DNA of 32,104 nucleotides from ZCTH02-B3 sp036563895. GTDB taxonomy: Bacteria > Bacillota > Bacilli > Paenibacillales > Paenibacillaceae. Where the stretch lies: positions 1 to 32,104 of the forward strand of contig DATCLN010000064.1 in assembly GCA_036563895.1 (NCBI GenBank), given 5' to 3'. Positions 1 through 7,469 of the stretch are shown one piece after another. The notes below the pieces were generated by a model. The model was not told where the DNA came from. It did no database searches and worked only from the letters and a program-made list of their open reading frames with translations. A program made the position numbers and the translations under genes. Position 1 is the stretch's first letter. Each line of letters begins with the position of its first letter.

Positions 1-306
1 CTGGCCGAAAGGTGGGACGGGGAACCGGAGCGCCGGCACGAACTGTCGCCGTTTCTTGGCGCCGGGAAGCTGGTGGTCACCAACAACGCCATCCGGGTTG
101 TGGACAGGGCGATGCGCATCGCCGGGATCGCCGGCCTGAGCCGCGACTTGCCGCTGGAGCGGTATTACCGCGACGTCCGGGCCGGACTAAGCAATCCCCC
201 GATGGACGACAGCGTCCTGTCGGCGCTGGCCGACACGGCGCTCCGGGATGCCGCGTCGAAACAAGAAAAAACGCCCGCCGGCGCCGAGGCGTCGAACAGC
301 CGTTGA
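1..306 (+). CDS. Acyl-CoA dehydrogenase, C-terminal fragment
   Basis: The reading frame is open from base 1 and ends in TGA at 304-306, so only the last 101 codons of a longer gene are present. Residues 31-58 of the fragment (NAIRVVDRAMRIAGIAGLSR and the following LPLERYYRDVRAG) match the C-terminal helical domain of flavin acyl-CoA dehydrogenases. In that family this part includes the conserved R-x-Y-RD-R stretch near the FAD and tetramer contacts. These enzymes oxidise acyl-CoA thioesters to 2-enoyl-CoA and pass electrons to ETF. The last 20 or so residues are a Lys/Ala/Glu-rich tail without family similarity. The VOC gene follows 48 bases downstream on the same strand, suggesting co-transcription. 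The substrate cannot be judged because the active-site half lies outside the window. Confidence 0.8.
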   Translation: MAERWDGEPERRHELSPFLGAGKLVVTNNAIRVVDRAMRIAGIAGLSRDLPLERYYRDVRAGLSNPPMDDSVLSALADTALRDAASKQEKTPAGAEASNSR

Positions 307-354
307 CGGAACCGTTGATGCCATTCATGAAAATGGAAACGGAGGAGTCAAACC

Positions 355-1239
355 ATGGCGATTACCCACGTGGACCACGTGCTCCTACTTGTTCCGGACC
401 TGGACGAAGCCGCCGAAAAATACGAACGGCTCGGCTTCCACATCACGGAAGGCGGCGAGCATCCGGGCCGGGGAACCGCCAACCGCCTGGCGGTGCTGGA
501 TTCCGGCTATCTGGAGCTGATCGCCGTCCGCGACCGCGTCGCCGCCCGGCCGGAACTCGTGCAGCATCTGGACCGGCACGGTCCCGGACTTTTCACCTTC
601 GCCTTCGCCAGCGACGATCTGGACGCGGACGCTGCCGACTTCAAGGCCCGCGCCGCCTCGGGCGTCACGCACCTTGCCATCGAGGAGCCTCAGGAAGGTG
701 CACTCGTCACCCCGGGAGGCAAACGCCGCGGCTGGCGCAGCGCCCACGTGTCCGGAGGCGCCGGCGCGAATCCTTTTCTCATCCAGCATGACAGCGCCGG
801 CGAGGAACTTCGGCGCCGCCTCTTCGGCGACCGTCCGCCGCAGCCCCACCCGCTCGGCTACGGGCACATCGACCGGCTGGAAGTGGTGTTCCCTTCGCTG
901 GCCGTGGGCGAGTCCTATTTCCGGGACGGCTACGGGCTCCGCCGCGAAGGGGAGCCGTCCGTCTGTCCGAGCCGCCAGGGCGACCGGATTTTCTTCCCGC
1001 TTACGGTCGGCCGGCTTGAGGTCATCGCGCCCAACTCGCCGGACAGCCCGCTGCAGGATTTTGCGGCAAAACGGGGTTACGGCCTGCGCGGCGTCGTCCT
1101 TACCGTGCCCGACACCGACGAGGCCGCCTCCGCGCTCAAAAACCGGGGCGTCCGCTTCACCCGCTCGCAGGTCACGGGAGCGGTCCAGATCGACCCGGAC
1201 GACGCCCTCGGCGCCAGACTGATTCTTATAAAAGGTTAA
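355..1239 (+). CDS. VOC-superfamily glyoxalase-like protein
   Basis: The 294-aa protein begins ITHVDHVLLLVPDLDEAAEKY, the classic first strand and helix of a vicinal-oxygen-chelate (glyoxalase/bleomycin resistance/dioxygenase) fold with a metal-candidate His. A second unit starts near residue 165 (PLGYGHIDRLEVVFPSLAVG), so the protein is a two-module VOC protein of the Glyoxalase_3-like type (about 280-300 aa). The C-terminal stretch near residues 250-290 (GLRGVVLTVPDTDEAASALK) is another typical VOC strand-helix. The start is supported by GGAGGAG seven bases before the ATG. Members act as isomerases, lyases or dioxygenases on small metabolites, and the reaction here cannot be assigned. It follows an acyl-CoA dehydrogenase gene, which may point to acyl or ring catabolism, but that is a guess. 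Confidence 0.85.
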   Translation: MAITHVDHVLLLVPDLDEAAEKYERLGFHITEGGEHPGRGTANRLAVLDSGYLELIAVRDRVAARPELVQHLDRHGPGLFTFAFASDDLDADAADFKARAASGVTHLAIEEPQEGALVTPGGKRRGWRSAHVSGGAGANPFLIQHDSAGEELRRRLFGDRPPQPHPLGYGHIDRLEVVFPSLAVGESYFRDGYGLRREGEPSVCPSRQGDRIFFPLTVGRLEVIAPNSPDSPLQDFAAKRGYGLRGVVLTVPDTDEAASALKNRGVRFTRSQVTGAVQIDPDDALGARLILIKG

Positions 1240-1549
1240 GGGATCCGTCCAGGATGTGAGGCGATGATATAGGTTTTTCACCCACATTCTTTTCTCAGAA
1301 AATTCACAATCCCTGGTGCCAAAGTCGGTGGAAAATCCGCGGAATATGACGGATACTAAAATCAAAGCCGCGGCAATCTCATTTTCTTCCATTTGCATCC
1401 CGGTCCGAAATGCGCTAACATTTTTTATACTCCTTGTAAAATCCATGTCAACCGGGTCGTGATGCCGCCGGGCATGGGCGATTGTCCGGCCGCCTTTGGA
1501 CGAAAACTGTGGGTGTCTTCAAAATCTGTACAGAAAGGTGAGGGTGAAC
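1240..1549. other. Intergenic spacer, no gene recognised
   Basis: This 310-base stretch is clearly more AT-rich than its neighbours. No frame with a ribosome binding site and family similarity was found. The long minus-strand frame that crosses it is antisense to the VOC gene. It presumably holds the promoter of the small protein at 1550. TATACT at about 1427 and TAAAAT at about 1437 resemble -10 boxes, but neither has a convincing -35 box at the correct distance. Confidence 0.5.
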
Positions 1550-1783
1550 ATGACGGAAAAACGGAACAAGCGCGTCAGCGAATCCGGCAACCGTGCACAC
1601 CGCACCCCACGCAACCCGTCGGAATCCAAACGGCTTGGCAAGGCATCCTCCGTCCCGTCCGGACTTACGCCCGGATACGACTACGTCTGGGCCAGGGAAG
1701 AAGACTATCCGGATCCGGACTACGTGCCCGACCCGGACGATTATTTCTACGACGCCGCGGATGATCACGAGGAGTATCGATAA
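1550..1783 (+). CDS. Small unrecognised protein with basic head and Asp/Tyr/Pro-rich tail
   Basis: I do not recognise this 77-aa protein. The frame is open upstream, but the ATG at 1550 has the ribosome binding site AAAGGTGAGGG seven bases before it, so this start is preferred. Residues 1-35 are strongly basic and polar (Lys, Arg, Ser, Asn). Residues 40-77 are highly acidic and rich in Tyr and Pro, with the near-repeat YPDPDYVPDPDDYFYD and the ending DDHEEYR. There is no signal peptide or membrane segment. The polarised charge suggests a disordered protein that binds partners or metal ions. It stands alone between two intergenic stretches, ends 30 bases before a perfect hairpin, and faces the convergent TRAP operon. 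The strong SD and the compositional structure support a real gene. Confidence 0.6.
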   Translation: MTEKRNKRVSESGNRAHRTPRNPSESKRLGKASSVPSGLTPGYDYVWAREEDYPDPDYVPDPDDYFYDAADDHEEYR

Positions 1784-1812
1784 GCGACAAACGGAAGACC
1801 CGCTTAACGCAA

Positions 1813-1848
1813 GTACCGGCGCCGAACCCGGAGGTTCGGCGCCGGTAC
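1813..1848. terminator. Perfect 16-bp hairpin between convergent genes
   Basis: Arms at 1813-1828 and 1833-1848 are exact reverse complements (GTACCGGCGCCGAACC) around the tetraloop CGGA. It lies between the convergent small gene (ending 1783) and sugar isomerase gene (ending 1868), the usual place for a shared terminator. The T-tract is weak: only GTTT follows on + and TTGC on -. An intrinsic terminator role is therefore likely but not certain. Confidence 0.65.
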
Positions 1849-1867
1849 GTTTCAGGCGGCAGGGCCG

Positions 1868-2701
1868 TCAATTCACATGCCAACCCGCCTTGCGCAGATG
1901 CGAAATGCTGCTTAAAATCCCTTCCTCGGCTTTGGCGGGAATAATTTCCAGGATGCATTCGCCCGTAAAATCAATTTCCCGCAAAGCCTCTCCGATCGCT
2001 CGAAAATCGATGTCGTTTTCGCCCACGGGGTTATGGGCCCACTTTTGCCGCGAGGTGTCGTTCAAATGCAGCACCCGGATCGCGTTGCCGAGCGTCCGTA
2101 TCCCCTCGGCGGGATCTTCGACCATGAACGCATTGGACACATCATAGGCCGCGGCAAAATGGCCACTCCCGATTTCGTTCAATGCCCGTTTGATCTCCTC
2201 CGCCGTCTGGAAAAACAAAGACGGCATATTTTCAATCAGGACGACGACCCCGTGCGATTCCGCGAAACGGACCACCTCTTCGTAACACGGTCTGCACATT
2301 TCCCAAACCCGCTCAAAATCGGGCGGCAGGAGCGGATGCAGTTTCCCCGGATGCATCAAAATGTACGGCGCTTCCAACTGTGCCGCCAGCCTGATCAGTT
2401 GCTTGTACTGATCAACCGTATAATCCCTCATTTCGGGAAATACGCTGGCGATATTGATATCCAGCCCGGGAATGTTCAAGGTCCGCACATTCAGGTTTTC
2501 GTCGCGAACCTTTTTTTTGATTTGACGGACATCATCCATCGTCAGTGTGCGAAACGAAAGATGAGGGGGAGAAACCAGGATTTCCACGTTTTTGACGCCG
2601 ATGCGGCTGATTCTTTCCAACGCTTCAAGGAGCGTGCACTCCCACAGGAAAGGGTATGTGCTGGTCCCGACGTCCAAAGCGATCCCCCCGGATTCGCGCA
2701 T
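1868..2701 (-). CDS. Sugar phosphate isomerase/epimerase-family TIM barrel protein (paralogue 1)
   Basis: The 277-aa protein belongs to the xylose-isomerase-like/AP-endonuclease-2 TIM barrel superfamily, whose members isomerise or epimerise sugars, sugar acids and inositols with a divalent metal. Four metal-ligand candidates sit at family positions: Glu157 (LIENMPS), Asp187 (YDVSNAF), His212 (LHLNDT) and Glu252 (ILEII). Residues 115-135 (LMHPGKLHPLLPPDFE) are shared almost exactly with the paralogue at 6606-7469. The ATG at 2701 has a poor SD. An in-frame TTG at 2677, preceded by GGGGGG, would give the start MDVGTSTYPFLW, which fits family N-termini better. It is the last gene of the TRAP operon, seven bases after the SDR stop. 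Substrate unknown. Confidence 0.85.
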   Translation of the reverse strand: MRESGGIALDVGTSTYPFLWECTLLEALERISRIGVKNVEILVSPPHLSFRTLTMDDVRQIKKKVRDENLNVRTLNIPGLDINIASVFPEMRDYTVDQYKQLIRLAAQLEAPYILMHPGKLHPLLPPDFERVWEMCRPCYEEVVRFAESHGVVVLIENMPSLFFQTAEEIKRALNEIGSGHFAAAYDVSNAFMVEDPAEGIRTLGNAIRVLHLNDTSRQKWAHNPVGENDIDFRAIGEALREIDFTGECILEIIPAKAEEGILSSISHLRKAGWHVN

Positions 2702-2708
2702 GCCGCGC

Positions 2709-3467
2709 TCAGTGCGTGATAACGCCGCCGTCGACGAAAATCGTCTGGCCCGTCACATAATCGGATGCGGGACTGACGAGGTAGATCAGCGTGCCGATCA
2801 GATCTTCCGGTTCGCCAAAGCGGCCGAGCGGAATTTCCGAGACCATCTGCTGGTAACGCACCGGGTCGCTTCGCAAATCTTCGTTCATTTTGGTTTTGAT
2901 GTAACCCGGTCCGATGGCATTGACCTGGATATTGTCGGGACCCCATTCCATGGCCAGCGTCCGGGTCAGCTGGATGACCCCCGCCTTTGACGTGCAGTAA
3001 GCCAGACGCAAATCCATCGCCTTGACTCCGGCGATCGAGGCGATATTCACGATTTTTCCTTTCTTCCGGCTTCTCATATGTTCGCCGAAATATCTGCAGC
3101 ACAAAAACGTCCCCCGAAGATTCACGCCCATCACGCGCTCCCATTCCGCCGCGTCCATGTTCGCGGTGGCGACGCGTTGAACGACCCCGGCGTTGTTCAC
3201 CAGAATATCCACTTGCCCATGGCGCTCGATGACCCGTTTCGCAAAGTCACGCACTTCCTGCTCAACGGCCACATTGACCGCGTGCCCTTCCACATTCCCG
3301 TAGGCCTTGAGCTCGGAAACGGCCTGTTCGACCTGCTCCGGAACCAGGTCGCAGATCACCACCTTGGCGCCAAACTGCAAAAGAGCCCGGGCATACACGA
3401 ATCCAAGGCCTCTTCCGGCACCGGTCACAACGGCGACTTTATCCTTGACGGAAAACAAATTTTCCAT
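2709..3467 (-). CDS. SDR-family oxidoreductase, gluconate 5-dehydrogenase-like
   Basis: This 252-aa protein is a classical short-chain dehydrogenase. It has the TGAGRGLG dinucleotide-binding loop at residues 15-22, NNAG at 91-94, the catalytic Ser144, Tyr157 and Lys161 (YCTSK), and the C-terminal TGQTIFVDGG at 239-248. Asp40 at the end of the second strand (VVICD) suggests preference for NAD(H). The family oxidises secondary alcohols, and the closest overall look is gluconate 5-dehydrogenase or 2-deoxy-gluconate dehydrogenase. AAGGAG lies at good distance before the ATG. A hairpin separates it from dctP upstream, so this gene and the isomerase that follows may be expressed at a lower level than the transporter. 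A role oxidising a hydroxyl of the imported acid is inferred. Confidence 0.88.
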   Translation of the reverse strand: MENLFSVKDKVAVVTGAGRGLGFVYARALLQFGAKVVICDLVPEQVEQAVSELKAYGNVEGHAVNVAVEQEVRDFAKRVIERHGQVDILVNNAGVVQRVATANMDAAEWERVMGVNLRGTFLCCRYFGEHMRSRKKGKIVNIASIAGVKAMDLRLAYCTSKAGVIQLTRTLAMEWGPDNIQVNAIGPGYIKTKMNEDLRSDPVRYQQMVSEIPLGRFGEPEDLIGTLIYLVSPASDYVTGQTIFVDGGVITH

Positions 3468-3507
3468 TTTCTCTATTCTCCTTCAATAACTTATTTATAG
3501 TCAGGAT

Positions 3508-3538
3508 GAAGGACGCTGAAATCCCTTCAGCGTCCTTC
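3508..3538. terminator. Hairpin between dctP-like gene and SDR gene
   Basis: Arms 3508-3520 (GAAGGACGCTGAA) and 3526-3538 pair perfectly over 13 bp with a 5-base loop. On the - strand, in the direction of the operon, no U-run follows (ATCCTGAC). On + it is followed by TCTCTTTT. The context suggests a partial terminator or an mRNA 3'-end stabiliser that sets a higher level of the TRAP binding-protein transcript than of the downstream SDR gene. Confidence 0.6.
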
Positions 3539-3565
3539 TCTTTTCCGGCATGATTCAATTTTCGG

Positions 3566-4654
3566 TTATTTCAGGGCCCGCACGCGTTCAAACAGGTTGG
3601 GCGCCAGTTCCTTTTGCAGCTGTTCTTCCACGCCGCTTTCCATGTACTTCTGGACGAACAGATTCCGGTCGACTTCCACGATGGTCATGCCGGCTTCCTG
3701 CAGCTTCTTCTTGTATTCTTCCTGCGATTCCTTGACCAGCTGGTTCTGATACGCGGTCGCTTCCTGGACGGCCTCGTCGAAGGCCTTTTTGATGTCGTCC
3801 GGGAACCCGTCGTACCGATCCTTGTTGACCAGGAACAGCCACGGCGAATAGGTGTGCTGGGTCAGCATCACGTACTTCTGCACTTCGTAGAACTTCGAAG
3901 TGTAAATCAGGTCGAACGGGTTTTCCTGCGCGTCAACCGTTCCCTGTTGCAGGGCGACGAACAGTTCGGGGAACGGAATCGGCGTGGGATTGGCGCCGAG
4001 CGCTTTCCACGATTCGATCACGAGGGGAATCGTGGTGACGCGCAGCTTCAGGCCTTGCAGATCGTCCGGAGTGCGGATTTCCTTGTTCGCCGTCAGGTTT
4101 CTGGCTCCCCGGTGCCAGACGGCCAGCAAGCGCGCGTTTACTTTTTCTTCCAGGATCTTGCTGATTTCCTGACCGATCTCGCTGCTGTACACCTTGTCCA
4201 TGTGTTCCACGCTTTCAATCAGGAAAGGAAGCACCAGACCCTGATATTCGGGGAAGAACGTTCCAAAGATGCCGTCGCCGGGGATCACGATGTCGATGAC
4301 GCCCTGGCCCAGGTTCTCGACCATGTCGATTTCGCTGCCGAGCTGCGCGCTCGGGAACACGGTGACTTTCACTCTGCCGTTCGTTTTTTGTTCAACGAGT
4401 TCCGCGAATTTTCTCGCGCCTTTGTCCATTTCGCTGTCCACCGTAACGTTGTGGCCCAGCTTGAGTTCATACACCTTGTCCGAGCTCCCGCCGCCGGATC
4501 CCCCGGTTCCGGTGGTCGCGGTTGCTTCCGACTGGCCCGAACCGCCCGACGATTGGCTTCCGCTTCCGCTTCCGCCTCCGCCGCAGCCGGACAGAATCGC
4601 CGCGATCAGAAGAATGACTGCCCCGAAAAGCAACAGCCCTTTTCTTGTTCTCAT
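3566..4654 (-). CDS. dctP: TRAP transporter solute-binding lipoprotein (DctP family)
   Basis: The 362-aa protein starts with a basic n-region, a hydrophobic stretch and a lipobox LSGC with Cys24, so it should be a membrane-anchored lipoprotein as expected in Gram-positives. A Gly/Ser-rich linker (residues 25-58) precedes the DctP domain, which starts at YELKLGHNVT. The family signatures QLGSEIDMVENLGQGVIDI and RNLTANKEIRTPDDLQGLKL are present. The latter carries the Arg that normally salt-bridges the carboxylate of the ligand in DctP proteins. Binding of an organic or sugar acid is therefore expected, but the ligand cannot be named. GAGGTGAAAAGATC precedes the ATG. The gene follows dctM by 147 bases and completes the three-part TRAP system. 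Confidence 0.93.
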   Translation of the reverse strand: MRTRKGLLLFGAVILLIAAILSGCGGGGSGSGSQSSGGSGQSEATATTGTGGSGGGSSDKVYELKLGHNVTVDSEMDKGARKFAELVEQKTNGRVKVTVFPSAQLGSEIDMVENLGQGVIDIVIPGDGIFGTFFPEYQGLVLPFLIESVEHMDKVYSSEIGQEISKILEEKVNARLLAVWHRGARNLTANKEIRTPDDLQGLKLRVTTIPLVIESWKALGANPTPIPFPELFVALQQGTVDAQENPFDLIYTSKFYEVQKYVMLTQHTYSPWLFLVNKDRYDGFPDDIKKAFDEAVQEATAYQNQLVKESQEEYKKKLQEAGMTIVEVDRNLFVQKYMESGVEEQLQKELAPNLFERVRALK

Positions 4655-4801
4655 GATCTTTTCACCTCGAGCTGTCTTTTTGTGAATGTTTGAACGATTT
4701 CTAATTTTCTAAGATTCGTTGCCCCTTTTCCGATCCATCCATGCGGTTTCCCCCACTCCGAATCGCTCTTTCGCCCCGGACCGGACATCACCTCCCTTAA
4801 A

Positions 4802-6076
4802 TCACATCAGACTCGGAAGCCACATGCTGAGAGCGGGCCAGTAGGAAATGAGCAGGATGTTGAACAATAGCACGATGTAGAACGGCAGCACCCCTTTTGT
4901 GACTTCCTCCAGTGAAATGTTCGCGATCTGGCAGGATACGAACAGATTGACGCCCACCGGCGGGGTCACCATCCCCATGGCCAGGTTGACGATCATGATG
5001 ATGCCGAAATGGACGGGATCGATGCCGAACTGGATCGCCACCGGAGTCAGAATCGGAGCCAGAACGAGGATGGCCGAACTGGCTTCAAAGAACATGCCCA
5101 CGATGAGAAGCAGCAGGTTCACGAGAAGCAGGTAGACGATGTGGTTGCCGCTGATCTCGGTCAAAAACTCCGCCGCCTGCTGCGGAATCATGTTCAGCGT
5201 CAGATACCAGCTCAGCAGTCCCGCCGCGGCGATGATGATCATGATGGAAGCCGTCGTGATCGCCGCTTCGGCGAAAAAGCCGATCAGCGAGCGGATTTTC
5301 AATTCCTTGTAGACGAATTTCCCGATGATGAGCGCGTACAGAACCGCCACGGCTGCGGCCTCCGTCGGCGTAAACACCCCCGCGTAAATGCCTCCGAGGA
5401 TGATGACCGGCATGAACATCGCGGCGGCGGATTCCTTGATCGCCTTCAGCTTCTCTCTCCAGTTCGCCTTTTCCACGTCGCCGCCATAGCCGTGCCGTTT
5501 CGAAATGACGAATACGGTCGCCAGCAGCATCAGGCCAAGGATAATGCCGGGGATGACGCCGGCGATGAAGATGGTGCCGATGGAAGTTCCCGTGGTCACC
5601 CCGTACAGAATCATGGGAATGCTCGGGGGAATGATCGAGCTCAGTTCGCCCGGCACGGCGATGGCCCCCGCGGAAAACCGCGGCGAATACCCCCGGCTGA
5701 TCATGGCCGGAATGAGAATGGATCCGATGGCCGCAACGGTCGCGGCGCTCGAGCCGGTCATCGTTCCGAAGAAAAGGCAGGTCACCACGCCGACCGCCGC
5801 GTATCCCCCCGCCGTGTGGCCGACGAATGCGGAAGCCAGATTGATGAGCCTTCTGGAAATGCCGCCGGTTTCCATCAGCTTTCCCGCCAGCACAAACAGG
5901 GGAATGGCCAGCAGCGGGAAGGAATCGAGGGCGGTAAACATTTTTTGCGTGACCACTTCGATCGGGAAATCGGAGAAAACGTATACAGACACAATCGTGG
6001 CCGCTGCCATTGCAAACGCGATCGGCACGCTCAGGAAGAGGAGGACGAACATCAGGACCAGCAGAACCGCGGTCAA
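4802..6076 (-). CDS. dctM: TRAP transporter large permease (DctM family)
   Basis: The 424-aa protein is almost entirely hydrophobic, with about 12 predicted membrane segments, the normal size for DctM. Typical stretches are FVLAGKLMETGGISRRLINL, GTMTGSSAATVAAIGSILIP, PPSIPMILYG and VTPPVGVNLFV. It forms the ion-coupled translocation channel with DctQ and receives substrate from DctP. The start is TTG at 6076, with AAGGAGG ten bases upstream inside dctQ. It overlaps the dctQ stop as TTGA, which implies translational coupling. Confidence 0.95.
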   Translation of the reverse strand: MTAVLLVLMFVLLFLSVPIAFAMAAATIVSVYVFSDFPIEVVTQKMFTALDSFPLLAIPLFVLAGKLMETGGISRRLINLASAFVGHTAGGYAAVGVVTCLFFGTMTGSSAATVAAIGSILIPAMISRGYSPRFSAGAIAVPGELSSIIPPSIPMILYGVTTGTSIGTIFIAGVIPGIILGLMLLATVFVISKRHGYGGDVEKANWREKLKAIKESAAAMFMPVIILGGIYAGVFTPTEAAAVAVLYALIIGKFVYKELKIRSLIGFFAEAAITTASIMIIIAAAGLLSWYLTLNMIPQQAAEFLTEISGNHIVYLLLVNLLLLIVGMFFEASSAILVLAPILTPVAIQFGIDPVHFGIIMIVNLAMGMVTPPVGVNLFVSCQIANISLEEVTKGVLPFYIVLLFNILLISYWPALSMWLPSLM

Positions 6077-6570
6077 GTTGCGGAAGCCTCCTTCTCCGTG
6101 AACATTTCAATCATCGCCGCAATGGCGTTCAGCAGGGTGAGCAGCGTGCCTATGGGAATGGCTGCATAAGGAATCCACATCGGGATGCCCATGGCGGTGG
6201 ACGTCTTGTTGGATACCGTGATGCCCATCCTGATGCCGAAGTAAAACAGGAAAGCCATCAGAACCAGGGATACGAGCAGCACAAGCATCCTGAACGCGAA
6301 TTCCAATTTTTTGGGAACGAACTGCACGACGACTTCGACCGCAATCAGCCGTTTTCTCCTCAGTCCAAGGGCGACGCCCAGAAAGACGATCCAGATGGTC
6401 AAATACCTGGCTGCTTCTTCCGACCAGCTCAGCGACGAATTCATGACGTACCGGAAATACACCTGGCTTACGAGCAGGACAAAGACGGCCCCGAGCAGGA
6501 TTCCGACGATCCAGAACAGAACCTGGTTCACCTTATCCATCAATTTCAGATAAAGCCGCAGGAAGTACAC
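6073..6570 (-). CDS. dctQ: TRAP transporter small permease (DctQ family)
   Basis: The 165-aa protein has four hydrophobic segments and the DctQ signature around residues 43-65 (SQVYFRYVMNSSLSWSEEAA and the RYLTIW that follows). The family partners DctM in the membrane and organises the translocation complex. The start is GTG at 6570, with GGGGGAATT just upstream. It lies 35 bases after the sugar isomerase stop, and its 3' end overlaps dctM by four bases. Confidence 0.93.
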   Translation of the reverse strand: MYFLRLYLKLMDKVNQVLFWIVGILLGAVFVLLVSQVYFRYVMNSSLSWSEEAARYLTIWIVFLGVALGLRRKRLIAVEVVVQFVPKKLEFAFRMLVLLVSLVLMAFLFYFGIRMGITVSNKTSTAMGIPMWIPYAAIPIGTLLTLLNAIAAMIEMFTEKEASAT

Positions 6571-6605
6571 AATTCCCCCACACCTTTCCCGTCAGTATGC
6601 CGGCA

Positions 6606-7469
6606 TCAGTCCCTTTCAACGGTCCAGCCCTCCCGCCTGAGCTTGTCGATGCTCGAGAGAATGCCGTTTTCGGCTTGAGGCGCGATGATTTCCAACATGC
6701 AGATCCCGTCGAATCCGATCTCCAGAAGCGCTTTGTTGACGGCACCAAAATCGACGGCTCCGGAACCGATCACGTTGTGTTCCCATTTGCTCCGCGTCGT
6801 GTCCGACAAATGGATCAGCCTGATCTTGGCGCCCAATTTGCGGATGCCTTCCGCCGGATCTTCCACCATGAAGGCGTTGGCGACGTCATAGGCGACCGCG
6901 AAATGCCTGCTTTTGATTTCCCCGGTGGCCCAATCGATCTGCTCCGCGGTTTGCAGAAACAGCGTCGGAACATTCTCGACGAGCATCGTAACCCCGTTCT
7001 TTTCGGCGTACTCGACCAATCGTTCAATATGGGGTTTCGTGACGCGCCAGATCCACTCAAAGTCGGGCGGAAGCAGCGGATGCAGCCTTCCCGGGGGCAT
7101 GACGATATAGGGCACGCCCGTTTTCCGCGCGAAATCGATGAGTTTGCGATACTGGTTTTCGGTGAACACCCTCATCTCTTCGTATGGACTGGCCAGGTTG
7201 ATGTCCTGTCCGGGAAGGTTCAACGAATGGATGTTCACGCCCGCTTTTTCGACAATCCGCATGAAGTCGTCCGGCTTGATCCGCTCGCGCTCGGACAACG
7301 GGAAAAACGGAGGGGAAGCCAGGATTTCCACCTGGGTGAACCCCAGATTTTTGATCCTGGGAAACGCTTCATCCATGGAGCTTGTCCACAAAAACGGATA
7401 GGTGTTGATGCCGATTTTCAAGGTCTCTGCCTCGCTTTTAGCCGGCCTGTCATCCTTTACGGGGATCAA
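6606..7469 (-). CDS. Sugar phosphate isomerase/epimerase-family TIM barrel protein (paralogue 2)
   Basis: The protein is a xylose-isomerase-like TIM barrel, clearly paralogous to 1868-2701. Shared blocks include TYPFLW, PGRLHPLLPPDFEW, AYDVANAFMVEDPAEGIRKL and a DT-R-KW-HN block after the metal-site His. Predicted metal ligands are Glu165, Asp195, His220 and Glu260. The long frame starts at TTG 7469, overlapping the ALDH stop as TTGA. An in-frame TTG at 7421 with GAGGCAGAG upstream would start MKIGINTYPFLW, the typical family N-terminus, and may be the true start (271 aa). The gene sits between the ALDH and TRAP genes. Two diverged copies in one operon suggest two sequential or stereospecific isomerisations. 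Substrate unknown. Confidence 0.87.
   Translation of the reverse strand: MIPVKDDRPAKSEAETLKIGINTYPFLWTSSMDEAFPRIKNLGFTQVEILASPPFFPLSERERIKPDDFMRIVEKAGVNIHSLNLPGQDINLASPYEEMRVFTENQYRKLIDFARKTGVPYIVMPPGRLHPLLPPDFEWIWRVTKPHIERLVEYAEKNGVTMLVENVPTLFLQTAEQIDWATGEIKSRHFAVAYDVANAFMVEDPAEGIRKLGAKIRLIHLSDTTRSKWEHNVIGSGAVDFGAVNKALLEIGFDGICMLEIIAPQAENGILSSIDKLRREGWTVERD

Noticed and set aside
385..1446. 353-codon open frame on - strand
   Set aside because: It overlaps the VOC gene in antisense and shows no family similarity, so it is a shadow.
3614..4693. 359-codon open frame on + strand
   Set aside because: It is antisense to the TRAP binding-protein gene, which has a lipobox and DctP motifs.
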